A stretch of 64,000 bases of DNA from Isoetes taiwanensis (lineage: Eukaryota; Streptophyta; Lycopodiopsida; Isoetales; Isoetaceae), in NCBI GenBank assembly GCA_021234155.1, contig JAJEKV010000008.1, positions 11,216,740 to 11,280,739 on the forward strand, in the 5' to 3' direction. The notes beneath the pieces were generated by a model. It saw nothing but the letters and a program-made list of their open reading frames with translations, made no database searches and was not told where the DNA came from. This document shows positions 27,058 to 38,643 of the stretch, piece by piece; position 1 is the stretch's first letter; each line of letters begins with the position of its first letter. Both the position numbers and the translations under genes were made by a program.

Positions 27058-28055
27058 CTATGTTGGTTCACTTATTGGATGGAAAGCACTCAGATCCTGA
27101 TTAATTGTAATGGCAATGTTTCCTCGAATATATAAAGGAGCTTGCCTCAGACCTAATAATGAATTGAATTGAATTGACTCGATTTTGCGGAGATAAATCG
27201 GCTTATGGACCAATTGGCCTAGTGAACAAGCGCTCAACACAACCATGTATATGACCTTATTTGGTTTACAAACATGTTGTTGCACTTCCACAAAAGAGTA
27301 TAAATGCTCTACTACCATTGCCATAGTCAACAAATCCCATAATGATTGAACTACATGAGACCATGTGATGTGCAGCATCGTCTTGGCCCTTGTCAAGCCT
27401 TATGAATATTGGCACACTTAATATACTTGCCAATGAGAGAATTTCCAATGAATATATCAGATAGTGATTCCGTTCCAACAAGCTAGGGATGAACACGCTT
27501 GTCCAACTCTAGGGTTCATGTGGTTGCACATGCACCCAAGATGTTGGAATATGCTACATTATCTGCCCTTAGACCAAGAACAAGAGCATTATTACAATCT
27601 CTCTTTTGAGAATAACCTGATATCATTAAAGTCCATGAAATAGTGTCCCTCCTTGGCATTTTCTTGGATACTTGATGTCCACTCTCAAGATTCCCACATT
27701 TTACACACATATTAAGAAGTGTATTTTCCATGACAATATTAGACTCCAATCCAGTTACCAAAAAGTGATCATGGATATATTTTTCTAGCTTCAGATCCCT
27801 TTCCATTTGCACGTGAATTTAAATGCTTACTTATGTGAACTGATTATCAACACATTATTCATCTAGCATTTGTCCAAGCAAGTTTATCACTTCCAAAACA
27901 TCTCCATTAACTGAGTAGGCTAAGATAATTGCATTCCATGAAACTGTATCAAGCACTTTCATTCTATCAAAAACTATGCAAGCATCTTCCAACATCCCAC
28001 ACTTAGAGTACATGTCCATGAGGGCATTTGATACGAACCAAGATTTTAGTACCAA
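27058..28055 (-). pseudogene. second PPR pseudogene fragment
   Basis: Pieces in order on the minus strand are 27855-28055 (WFVSNALMDMYSKCGMLEDA and DTVSWNAIILAYS), 27516-27812 (NTLLNMCVKCGNLESGHQ and DTISWTLMISGYS), 27266-27496 (CSSIIMGFVDYGNGSRA) and 27058-27396 (QHVCKPNKVIYMVVLSACS). These are PLS-type repeat phrases broken by frameshifts and stops. Both ends are missing. It resembles the 14-16 kb relic only at family level. Confidence 0.8.
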
Positions 28056-29425
28056 AAATTCCGATTTATATTCACATCAAACCACCAAAGTGCACAAAAC
28101 AAACATTGCCTCCTATGAGACCATATATATGCAAGCCATATATACAGATAACAAGATGTTAATCACAACTACAAGATAACTATATTCTCAACACGTAGCT
28201 CCGCCAGCTATCATACAGCCTGCACATAACTCCATGTGTTAGTAGCATGCATAATCATATATAGTAGAGTAATCATAAAGAAAAGACTGGCTTACTGCAA
28301 GAACACACATATGGAATCCACCAAGTGCACCATAGCATTTGCCATAGATGCACCCACCATAAGAACATAGGCGACTAGCCTTTTGGTTTCGTCCATCATC
28401 ATTCCATTACAGTGACGAGTTCCACCTCACCACATCAATGGTTCTTAAACAGATGAGACACCCTCATCCACATCAATGATATGCATTAAACTCTCCTTTG
28501 GATAAGCACTCAAGGCACCTATCCTGCCATGAAAGGCTGCCATGGGAACTTTTTTGTGTCCCGCCTCCTGACCGTGTTTCTTTCTTTTGCAAAACTGACC
28601 ATGTACTTGCTCCTTAGGGTAATTTCGCCATTACGAACAATTTGGCGAAGTCGAATCGCCATTCCGGAGCCTTTCCGGTGCCCAAGCGACAAAACACTCT
28701 AGTTTCTTCATAGTTTCTAGCAGAACGCTTCGCGGTTTGATAAGTTACCCCGGACCGATCTTGGACTGTTTTGCACCTTCTCAAAGAAGGGCCCATGAAC
28801 GGAAGATTCGTATAGAGGAACCAAGCTCCGAGAGGATGGTCATTAGCGTACGCCACTCGAGGGAGCGCTGCCAGGGAAGGCTGGCTCGAGGAACTTTTAT
28901 AGGTCCCGCCTCCTGGGGTCCGGACTTTCCCCTCTTGTGAGGCAGCCATGCAAGATCATGGCCTTGTTTGACTTGGGGAAGGGTGCCAGCTTGGCTGCCC
29001 CACAACGGGCTGCCTGGACCATTCTAATGCTAACTTTTTGATCAAGATCTTCTCCGGAAATTTGGAAAATTGGGTTGTATAATGGTGATGAATTAGGAAG
29101 CCATCTAATAAAAAATCAAAATTTAATTTTGTAATATGCATTAATTATGAATTTATGAATGTCTTGCTACTGCAAAAGTGGCCCTCAAGTCCTAATTGCC
29201 ACATCGGAAAAAGGACAGATCCAAACTCCATTTCGTTAGTTCCCCTTTGCTTCAGTTTTCAACTACAGCTTCTCAGCCTGCAAAAGACCAAGACTCGGCC
29301 CCCAAAATGCAAATCCTTCAAGAACTTGGCCACTCATAGTGTTTACGTTTCGGAGGCCCTATCCTTGTCAGATTCGATCAGGACCTTGCACCATGTCTTG
29401 ACGTGGGGAGGGGGGAGGGGGGGGG
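28056..29425. other. intergenic or unclassified repeat sequence
   Basis: A G/C-rich patch at 28600-29030 contains two related phrases, GGAACTTTTTTGTGTCCCGCCTCCTG (28539) and the like at 28890, and open frames on both strands. The composition suggests old retroelement sequence, but no domain is visible. A G-run (about 29404-29430) abuts the truncated LTR element to its right. Confidence 0.35.
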
Positions 29426-29571
29426 GAGGGTGTTGACGCCAGATCATGGATCCTATCCCCCCCAACTTCCTCTGCTCTACGGATCCGCTCTGTCTCAGCA
29501 TCCCGGGCCTCCCTGTCCTGGCGCACTTGTGTTCGCCTTGCAATCTCCGTATGGTACCGGTCTGGGTGAGC

Positions 29572-30120
29572 TCACATGTCAGCTTCCACGAGGTCCATGC
29601 GGTCTTGTGTGAAGTTAAGTGGAACATTTTCGAAGATGAAGCTATGTAATTCTTCATTCCAATAAAAAGGGGGAAGATTGTAATGGTCCCTATACATACA
29701 CACATGGCCTCTACCAAGGTAATAAAAACGACTAGCTCGCTCTTCTGGGAGGCCACTAGCTATTTGCTGGAGGTCCTCTATCCTAGCAAGGTGCAAAATC
29801 CTTTGGGCCTCAGTTCGGATAAGCTCTACGGGATCCTCCTCTTGGCTTGCTAGCGGATAAAACTTAACTATAGCATAAGCGTGATCAGGCTGTTGTACCA
29901 AAGTATAGGCTGCATTAGCCTCATTCAACTTCATAAGGAAGCGTTCATTGAAATGGAAGATAGGGTATGGGATTCTACGGTTCTCAGTGAAATGGGTCAC
30001 AAGCAAGTTTAGAACAGTGTCGACCATGTCACTATCATCGGAAAGATGGTCTACTAACACACTATACAGCTGGAAGACATTCATCTTTTTTAGGTCTACT
30101 GTAAGCTTGAAGTGCGGCAT
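29572..30120 (-). CDS. ORF1 of the truncated LTR element
   Basis: 182 codons from ATG (MPHFKLTVDLKKMNV). It aligns without gaps to ORF1 of the large element at 56371, with roughly three quarters of residues identical by eye. Shared phrases include RRIPYPIFHFN, ELIRTEAQRI and FTQDRMDLV. The stop at 29572 (TGA) matches a CGG in the other copy, probably CGA to TGA decay, and homology continues in frame beyond it to about 29480. Function unknown. A gapless alignment between diverged copies points to past selection on the protein. Confidence 0.75.
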   Translation of the reverse strand: MPHFKLTVDLKKMNVFQLYSVLVDHLSDDSDMVDTVLNLLVTHFTENRRIPYPIFHFNERFLMKLNEANAAYTLVQQPDHAYAIVKFYPLASQEEDPVELIRTEAQRILHLARIEDLQQIASGLPEERASRFYYLGRGHVCMYRDHYNLPPFYWNEELHSFIFENVPLNFTQDRMDLVEADM

Positions 30121-30821
30121 GGTGGCGACCAGCGGGTATTTAGGGGTAAAAAGTGGGCGCTTGGGCTAGGATAGGTGGCGCTAGGGTTAGAAGGGAGGCG
30201 CTAGGCGGTTAGGGTAGCAGCAGGGTAACATGCAAGGTCGGCTATGGCGGCAGGCGAGCTCTACTCCGGCGGCTATGGCGGCAGGAAGACGGCTCAACAA
30301 ACACACTTTTCAGAAAAAGAAACACAAATTTGAATCTAAACTTTTTTTTCAAATCTTTTTTTTCGGAAAAAAAAAACGGGGGCGGCGATTTTTATACGCC
30401 AAGAAATCGTATGAATTTATTAGCATTATACGCTCCTAACTTTTCGAAAGAAACCCCTCATCCGACAGCAGCGCCCCTTTTGACTTTTCGGCCTGGTATT
30501 GACTTTTCGACCTCGGGAATCACGCCCCCTAGGGTATTTGAGATGTGCGATCCATTGGAACCATTTTCGCCTTCATCCGAACTACCTACAAAAAGTTATG
30601 GCCCTTCTAAACTTGGGTCCTCCAGTCGCCACTTTCTCCCTCCAAATCGCCCTAAACTTCCTAAAACTCACAATTTATTACATTAACCTAGCACAGAACC
30701 AAACATTGAAAGGTTAAGCAGTCCAACTAGCTTAAACTCCCACCTAACTACCGAACTAACGAGTTAGAGGTTTGGTCAGTGCTATGATTTCAGACAACCA
30801 AAATCACGGCTCTGGTACCAC

Positions 30822-32361
30822 TGTGACGCTCCCTGAACATATACGGCACTCCGGACGTATACATACGGGGACTTTCCCCTCCCAAGGCAACCAACTCGCC
30901 ATGAGCAGGGCCCTCCGTCTAACTCGGATCATCTATGAAAAGATATCCGGGTGAAGGACACGGAGGTGTCATTCGGCCCACGCCTTCAATGGGACTCCTA
31001 TGTCGCGGAAGCGTGAATACAAGTTAGCATACAACATCATAAATAGCCACCACGAAGGGTGGCACATCCATCCAACAGATAATAATAGAGGGAATACATT
31101 AAATACTTAGAGAAAACTCCCCAAACCCAAGGTTCTACCCCGGCTCAGACTCCGGTGAGTTTCGACTGACGGCTAGGTCTCAGGAGAACAGCAGACAGAA
31201 TCTTGACGTGGCGTTGGCTGGCATAGAACATTGGCTGGGGTTGTCCACTCCATCCGCCCCTCCTGTGCACACTTTGCAGATGAGCTGAATCAAGCTATGG
31301 CGTCATTGTAGCCTTCCGGAGACGCAATCCCAAGGCATCACCCTTCGGGACTACTCCGGGTTACATCTCCCCGGTCCGATGAGGCAGGTCAGGGAAGTGT
31401 CCCTTCCCAAGGTCGCAGTGAATCCGTGGGTGAGCTGGAGAATGCGTGCCGCCTCAGCGATCCCCGCATCCGTACCCGACTTACTCCCCTAAGTCTACTC
31501 AAAGTACAGGGTGCTCACACAACTGTACCCAGGGAGTGTCAGACCCATACCCGGCCGGGTTCACTGGCCAGCTATCAGGCCTAGCTAACTGAAGGAGTCC
31601 CCGTAGCCTTTTATGCTCAGGCGAGACCCCACCCCACACTTCATCACTACGGCCCCTTGTCTGGTGCTTCAATCATGCCATAGATTCCACAGCTCGGTGG
31701 GATCTTGTGCACAGGCCGCAACTAATGGGAATAATACAGGGCTCTATCTAGGAGCATACTACAATACATGGCCTCAGAGGTCTCTACCCCCCTTTAAACC
31801 CTGCTTTCAGGAAGAACTAACAAGATACTAGTAAAGGTATATCCATCCATACATCACAAAGCATAATCCATAATTGAGAACAGTTCTAACTATCAAACAA
31901 GGGTTAAACATAACCAAAGACAAGCAGATAAGACTGACAGAGGCGCTGGCCCTAGAAATGTCAAGCTAATCTATCCACTAACTCGAATTCCTGCTGGATC
32001 CATTGTCATGTGGCATCTCCATCTTCAATCAATCTGGGCGCCCAGCAGCTCCTCTCCTTGGAATCGATTTGGGGACTAATTGGGGTTAGGATCCAATTTG
32101 CTGGCCCAAAGTAGCAGCTTCATGCTGGCCAATTGAGTTTGGCCAAGTGTCCCTTTCCTAAATAATCAATTAGCCTAACTTAATTAGCTTAATTAAGTTA
32201 TTTAGATAATTATCCCTTAATTATAGGCAATTAACCCTTAATTAGCCCCTGACCCTTTTAGGTCAACCCCCTAGGTTAACATACCCCACGGTGGCGTATT
32301 CTTACTGCATGACGTGTCAGTATATTTATACTTATACCGTATAAATACGTGGAACGTCACA
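30822..32361 (-). repeat. 5' LTR of the truncated element
   Basis: 1540 bp, with TGTGACG and CGTCACA termini in inverted orientation. It is colinear with the LTRs at 44553 and 62345 but clearly diverged. The base-paired U3 motif near its start (about 32319-32350) is kept. Confidence 0.92.
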
Positions 32362-32366
32362 GAAAA

Positions 32367-33593
32367 TACTGGTTGACATGGTAGAATTAAGCCAGGCATT
32401 CACTTAATATGAAAAGTGCCTGGAGTAGACTTGACAATATCTGGCTAATTGCAACTAAAACATGTGGATGAAACTATCTGAACTATGTAGTCTTACCCAC
32501 GTTTCAAAGGTAATACAGCAATGAAGAACAATATTATAAAATAGGAAGCGTTCACATGACAAGCTCTTCAACAATAATAGGAAGTATCCATGTGGACATC
32601 CAAGCAAATATGCCAAAAGATATGAATCTGTCCCACAACTTGTCCCGAGGTACTGTGTCAAAAGCCTTTGCGAAATCCACGAAACAATAGTACAGGTTTT
32701 GTCGGCAATTCCTGCTATCCTCATTTAGTGTTTGCAGAGTGAAGATATGATCAATAGTGGAATGTCTGGGTCGGAAGCCTTCCTGTGTCAGAGCCCGCAC
32801 CTCTATGTCCTCTACCCATATATATTGTCGGCCGCTGCTCGAGTATGCCAACCAACAATTTTGCAAAGCGAGAGCTGACCATGATACTGCGATAGTTGGC
32901 TGGGCAGTGAAGGTCACCTACCTTGTATATGGGCACAACTCTACTAGTAGTCCACTGCTGGGGGAAGCCTTCTTGCAATGCCTTATTGAATAGTGCCGTG
33001 AGGACAGGCACCATTGGGGGCCCAGCCCATTTGAGAAGTTCTACCTGCATGCCATCCAGATTTACTGCCTTCCCATTAGCGAGGCATCGTAGGCCCATTA
33101 TGACATCCCCCTCTGTAATGACCAGTGCTAGGCCCATCTGTGGAGGTACTATTGCCCGACCCCCCAATGGATCATAAAGCTGCTGTAAGTATTGTACCCA
33201 TTGCTCCGAGATGATGTTTCATGTGGGCTATGCAGGCGTGCTCAATACCCTTCTCTAGAATGTCCTGGGGTGACGATCCAGGAGACCGAACATCTGTTGC
33301 TGATGTTCTGCGAGGTATCTAGCTTTCTTGATCTTGAGGAAAGAGCGGTACTGACTGATGGCCTGTGGGCGGATGGTGGGGTCAATGACTTGTCAAAGCC
33401 AGCGTTTCATCTCCCTACATTCGTCATCAAACCAGCAGTTGTGGAGGAAGGTGGTAGCTCCCGAGGGCCTCTGTGAGCAGCCTCTCTTAAAGCATCTGTC
33501 ACCGGCTGTCAGAAGGAGCTGAGTCAGCTGGGCAATCTGCTGCTGAAGTGTGGGAAGCTGCAGTGTTCCCTCCAGGTCATAGAGAACTACCAA
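32367..33593 (-). pseudogene. LINE reverse-transcriptase relic
   Basis: Minus-strand pieces in order are 33393-33593 (WFDDECREM, the endonuclease-RT linker), 32751-33167 (GLRCLANGKAVNLDGMQ, PANYRSIMV) and 32552-32917 (GFRPRHSTIDHI, YYCFVDFAKAFDTVPRDKLW, containing RT motif A). Frames change between pieces. The RT stops before the catalytic DD motif is recognisable. The truncated LTR element abuts its 3' side, so it may have been interrupted by that insertion. Confidence 0.82.
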
Positions 33594-34228
33594 TTCAAAG
33601 CAGTGGTAGCCATCTACCTTAGGAGCATGAGAACTCGAGACAACAAGGCGGTGTTAAATCTCATATGTTCAATTACTTCAAGAGTGCATTTTGTTTTGCA
33701 CACTTTGAGCAATCAAAGATCCATTACTAAACAAGATTTGAAGCTTATGGTAAATATAACTTCATAGGGTTGAAAGAAGAGAAATGTTCGCAGCAGCAAG
33801 GCCAGAGCGATAAATTTCTTGTATGGCGGCATGGAAAGTGGGGAGAGGATTCCAGGGGGTCCTGCAACTGGGGGGAGCCGGGAGCGGGTCCTGGAATCGT
33901 CAACCCACTTTCCAGCCGCCACAACATAGCAACTGCGAGCTTACCTGCGCGTGACCTGTTGAGCGAAATTATGCTGCCACTTTCCATTCCGGAGGCAAAA
34001 CCAGCGAGCCAGTTGCCATGAGGCAAAACCAACGAGCCAGTTGCCATGATGTTGTATAAGTAACCACAAGGTGCAACGTACGTCCACAACGTGATCTTTT
34101 GTTCTTTGCTTATTGGAGGTGAAAACAAATGGCAATTCCACTTGTCAGTTTTAGGTGGCAAACAAGGAAGACGTGGCAATAAATATTTCCATTTGGGGCC
34201 TTTGCTATGCAACGACCGGAGAAAGAGG
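33594..34228. other. promoter region of the sHSP gene
   Basis: No gene. A 28-bp phrase containing CGAGCCAGTTGCCATGA is repeated in tandem at about 33995-34050. AATAAATATT at 34174-34183 could serve as a TATA box 45 bp before the ATG. I could not find a clean array of three heat-shock elements, only an isolated TTCCATTCCGGA near 33983. Confidence 0.4.
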
Positions 34229-35116
34229 ATGGATAATACGTTCATCGACACCTTCTGGGATCCATTTGGTTACACAGATTTCGACAACTCTAATCCGTCC
34301 AGAAGAGCCGCTCGGAATGCTCAGCACGCTGCAAATACTCGCGCGGACTGGTTAGAAACCTCCAGAGCTCATGTCTTCAAGGTCGACATGCCAGGTCTGT
34401 TTTAGGTCAAGCGTCTTTCTTCTTTTTCCTGCTTCAAGACTACGCCGTTGCATAACCTTGTCACAGTTCACGCCGTATTTTCCTTGATTTCAAGCCTTTC
34501 TTGAATATTATCTCTGTTTCTAGATCAAACAGGATGTAAAAACTATGCAGTTTGTCTTTTCTTTGTTTCAAGCTGTATTTAGCCTGTTTTAAGTTTAAGT
34601 GTGGTGCTAATAAGTAGAGTTTTTCTGATTTCTGTGTCTTTTCATGCGAGTATTTTGTTCTATTCAAGCTGTGGCTTGTGTATGAAATGAAAAAGGACGG
34701 AATAGATGTGCCTGTTTTAAGGTCAAAATTGTTTAGCGATTGCGCCATTGGAAATAGACAGATTTAGGGGTCAGATTTTTTTCTGCACTGATTTTTATCT
34801 CGATACAATGCGATCAGAGCAATATATGTAAATTTTGTGTATGATGATTGACTCAGGAGTGAAAAAAGAGGACATGAAAGTGGAGATTGAGGATGGAAAG
34901 ACGCTGCGGATTAGTGGAGAGCGAGAACAAGTGCAAAACAACGAGACGGATAAGTGGCACCGGCTGGAACGGGCATTTGGCGGTTTCTTAAAAATGTTTA
35001 AGCTTCCAGAAACTTCTAATGTGGAGAATACAAGTGCACATGTAGAACATGGGGTCCTCACTGTGACGGTGCCAAAGGATCATCCAAAGCCTGACCAGGC
35101 TCGACTGTCGGGATAG
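34229..35116 (+). CDS. cytosolic class I-like small heat-shock protein (HSP20)
   Basis: Two exons (34229-34394 and 34857-35116) join at a GT-AG intron inside Gly of VDMPG|V and give 141 residues. The alpha-crystallin domain occupies about residues 46-128: HVFKVDMPG-VKKEDMKVEIEDG, LRISGERE, WHRLERAFGGFLKMFKLPE, and the closing VEHGVLTVTVPK, all hallmark class I phrases. These proteins are ATP-independent chaperones that form oligomers and hold unfolding proteins. The N-terminal arm is short (about 45 residues). The C-terminus reads KPDQARLSG in place of the usual I-x-I motif, which may weaken oligomer contacts. Most class I genes lack introns, so the intron is unusual. Confidence 0.92.
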
Positions 35117-36227
35117 TTGAGTGCACATCCCTACCTTATCTATGCTCTTGCTTTTTCTTAGATTTGTATCTTGCTTAGAAAATCTGACTACAAAATCTGC
35201 CTTTGTATGCTTTGCACTAGAACTTTATATGTAACTATCTTGACTAGAAAATCTGTTGAGATTTTACATAATATTAGACTTTGTATAGATTCTAAAGTTT
35301 GTTTCCCTCCATTAGCTAGCATCGCTAACATGTAAACTTGATATTTGTTTGCCAACTATATAGTATGGACTAGTTCTCTCTATTTTGGTCTACGTATACG
35401 GTATTTCTAATTTATTTTCATGGATTGTTTACACGATCCTCATGTTTAGAAATTAATTTCGCAAAATTGCGAATGGCATGTACTTTTACAATTAATATTA
35501 ATCTTGGCACTTGCTATTTAATTGCTAACAATTATCTTAGATATGTTAGTTTTCTAAATGTATATAAAAGTACGTGTTTGAAATTTTTTCATTGGCTATT
35601 GAATTGAATATTTTAGTTGTAAAGATGTATATATAAATGTACACATTCTAAATCAACCCCGAAGTTTTGCAAGGCTATTATGTCTGATAAATGCGAGATG
35701 GGTCTTGCAAGGAGGTGGACCTTTGTAATATTGATGTGTAGATGGACCTTTGTAATATTGATGTTTAGATGTATTGATGGTGTATTAGATGTTTAGCATT
35801 TTGATAGATTTGCAATGGATGCTCTAAACGGTATGGATTTGGAAAGTTGTCGGCTTAAGGATTACTAATAATTCAGCTAGTATCTTTTTTATTTTATTTT
35901 TTATGTGTTTTTTTTTATGGAGGGACACGCATCAGATGGTGATGTTTTGTATCTTCCACTCAATGTTAATCTACTGACACAATTTATGCATGTTTTTCAA
36001 CGTATGCATTGCTTTATTATTATTATAATTATGTTTCTTATTGTTATTTTGGACCCTTGGATCACGGGAGATTTTATGGAATCTTTAACATCAAGGGCCA
36101 ATGCATTTTTTTCCCCTAAATACTCTTGCTTGAATCCATAGTGGAGAACCATGGTGCTATTTTTTGGAAAATTGTTGGCAAAAACGACGCCAACGGCCAT
36201 GCCTCTGATGCTCACTGCCTCTTAAAC
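35117..36227. other. 3' flank of the sHSP gene, no gene seen
   Basis: A/T-rich sequence with a duplicated phrase (GATGGACCTTTGTAATATTGATGT at about 35714 and 35742). No coding frame of note. Confidence 0.45.
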
Positions 36228-36698
36228 TTAACAATTAAAGGAACAAAATTCAAATGCATGCGCCATTTGATTCGCAAAAAAACAGTGGATCAATTTACCA
36301 CTTGCAATGGCATAGAAAGCCAATGCTTCAACTTTTTGGTGACCACCTGCACGTTGGAAGCCTTTCAACTTCAATAGGATACTCTGTTGCTCAATGTCAT
36401 GAGACTCCAGTAAAACCAGGCAGACCTCGGCACAAACCCAGTTTCTCAAATCTGGAAACAACTCTGGCCTGGGAAGGAAGAATCCGACAAACAGTCGAGA
36501 TGCAGTTCGAAGGAAGAATCCACCAGAATCGGCATGCATCGAGGTCATGCCTTCAGCCATACACCTTCTAATTGCAGCTCGACTAAATTCCTTCCTCCAA
36601 CCATAAAAGCAACAAGCACCAAAAAAAGAACTCAGGAAAATAGGCTGCTCATATTTTCTTATCAAGCTGCTCAAACCTATATTTATATACAATACCAC
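36228..36698 (-). CDS. unrecognised ORF beside the solo LTR
   Basis: A 156-codon frame without a recognisable domain. Its composition (many Phe, Leu, Cys) is compatible with a chance frame or with an exon of a broken gene. The solo LTR starts 76 bp upstream and could have separated it from its own 5' part. Confidence 0.2.
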   Translation of the reverse strand: MVLYINIGLSSLIRKYEQPIFLSSFFGACCFYGWRKEFSRAAIRRCMAEGMTSMHADSGGFFLRTASRLFVGFFLPRPELFPDLRNWVCAEVCLVLLESHDIEQQSILLKLKGFQRAGGHQKVEALAFYAIASGKLIHCFFANQMAHAFEFCSFNC

Positions 36699-36773
36699 AT
36701 TCTTACTCTAAACCTTCACCTGAGTACCCTCCCGCAATATCAAAATGATTGTGCAAACTTTATCAATGGATTT

Positions 36774-38308
36774 TGTGACACTCCCCAAATCCATACGATG
36801 CTTTCATCGTATAAATACGGGAAATTCCCCTTCCATGGTGAATCCATCACCACGGAAAGGCCCTCCGTCTGACTTGGTCAAGTGTCCGGGTGAAGGACAC
36901 GGAGGTGTCATTCATCCCACGTCTTCTATGGATCCTATATAGTGGAAGCGTACATACATGTTAGCATATGGCAACAATGCTAATAAATAATATACCACCA
37001 CGAAGGGTGGCCCATCATCATCAATACAACTAACTATGGAATACCAACATAACTAAGGAAACGCACCATAAATAAGGGCTCTACCCGGGCTCAGACTCCA
37101 TGGGGTCGACTGACGGTCAGGGCCTCAAGATAACAACAGATAGAGGTATAACATGGCATTGGCTGGCATAGAACAATGGCTAGGGTAGTCCACTCCATCC
37201 ACCCCTCCTGTGCACACTTTGCAGATAGGCTGAGACATGCTATGGTGTGATTGTAGCCTTCCAGAGACGCAATCTCATGGAATCACCCTATGAGACTACT
37301 CCAGGTTACATCTCCCTGGTCCAATGAGGCAGGTCAGGGAGGCGTCCCCTCCCCGAGCACAATGGATCCCTGGATGTGCTAGAGAATACGTGCCACCTCG
37401 GTGCACACGCATCCGTACCCGACTTTAAACCCCCAAAATCCATGGGCCGCTGGGCGCACCCATCGAGCCCAGGACGTCCATATAGGCACGTTTCCTACAA
37501 CCCAGGAGATGTCGGACCCATACCTGGCCCTAACGCGAGGACCGACTATAAGTCTAGCACACTGTAGGAGTCTTGTAGCCACGCTAGGCAAGCCCCCACC
37601 TCCGTTTCACCATTGTACCCGTTATCTGGTGCTGAATCACGATATATCATCCACAGCCAGGTGGGCTCTTGTGCACAGGCGACATATAATGGGATTTAAG
37701 GGGTACTAACTACTAACTAGGAGCATACCTAATCCTAGACGGCCTTCAGGTCTCTACCCCCTTTTACCCATACAACACAGGAGGAACAGAAAGAGAGCAT
37801 TCATATCTGATACATCCATCACAATCTCATCTAGAACATAAAATAGAGAGACTAATCATCCATCTAACAAGCAAGGGTTAGTTCCTAGCTAGAATCTCAA
37901 TCTAACTAAGCCTATCTGAGCTAGATCTCCCATCTCTCAGGTTCTCCATGTCCTGCTGGTTGAATAGGCTCCTCCTCCTTCTCTAACTGCCCCCAAATCG
38001 AATTGGGGCAAATTGGGGGTGGAAACCCTAATTTGGGTGTTCCAAGTTAGCAGGTCTGCCTTGTCCAATCGATTTGGGCCCAATGGCAATTCTAGATTGG
38101 TCATCATAATTAATTTAATATTTTAGCCCATTTAATATTAGGTTAAGCCCTAAATTCGAATTAGGGTTTAGGGTTAGGTTTCCACCTTAATAATTAATGA
38201 TTTACATAGCTAACCTTAGCTTATGAATAATTAATGCACCATTATTTATTCATAGTGACGCGTCATGTATTTATACCCAAAAGGCATATAAATACATGGA
38301 ACGTCACA
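36774..38308 (-). mobile_element. solo LTR with 5-bp target-site duplication
   Basis: 1535 bp bounded by TGTGACA and CGTCACA and flanked on both sides by GATTT (36769-36773 and 38309-38313). Internal phrases match the LTRs at 30822 and 44553 (for example GAAGGACACGGAGGTGTCATTC). No internal region remains, so an older element was removed by LTR-LTR recombination. Inferred orientation is minus. Confidence 0.93.
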
Positions 38309-38527
38309 GATTTGAGCTTTTGGCGGAGGACAATAATTGAATAACAAAGTAAAATTTCAATTTATTGATGGAAATTGAATAAAGTGCAAAGGAAAACTCC
38401 ACATATGGACGATGACAACAAATAATTAACGATACAAAGGATATTGCATAGACAAGATTAAAATTGCTATGACAAACAACTCATAATATAAAAATTGTCA
38501 TCTAAATACGCTTATACAAGGAATTTA

Positions 38528-38551
38528 TCGCGACAGCCAAGGCCACCACGA
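38528..38551. repeat. GC-rich hairpin, copy 3 of 3
   Basis: AATTTA, then TCGCGACAGCC-AA-GGCCACCACGA, then ACTTCCTCTTT. The arms are imperfect. Flanks match the copies at 13317 and 23511. Confidence 0.65.
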
Positions 38552-38643
38552 ACTTCCTCTTTCCTTACTCCCCTGCATTTTGGAGAATTGAGCTAGTAGA
38601 AAGTGTTGCCTCAATTTCTGGCACCTTGAGGCAACTATTCAAT

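Larger units (their letters stand above)
29430..32361 (-). mobile_element. truncated LTR retrotransposon related to the 44.5-63.9 kb element
   Basis: On the minus strand this reads 5' LTR (32361-30822), mutated PBS (TGGTACCAGAGCC, 30820-30808), leader, then ORF1 (start 30120). Everything downstream of ORF1 is missing, and the break coincides with a G-run near 29404-29430. LTR ends are TGTGACG and CGTCACA, as in the large element. The leader preserves the uninterrupted poly-T site that carries a 9.5-kb insertion in the large element. No second LTR was found, so the truncation removed the 3' end. Confidence 0.88.

Noticed and set aside
29343-29756. Pro/Trp-containing 137-codon minus-strand ORF
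   Set aside because: It is an out-of-frame shadow of ORF1 of the truncated element extended through the G-run.
38155-38185. Interstitial telomere repeat (TTTAGGG-like)
   Set aside because: Only about two imperfect units inside the solo LTR.
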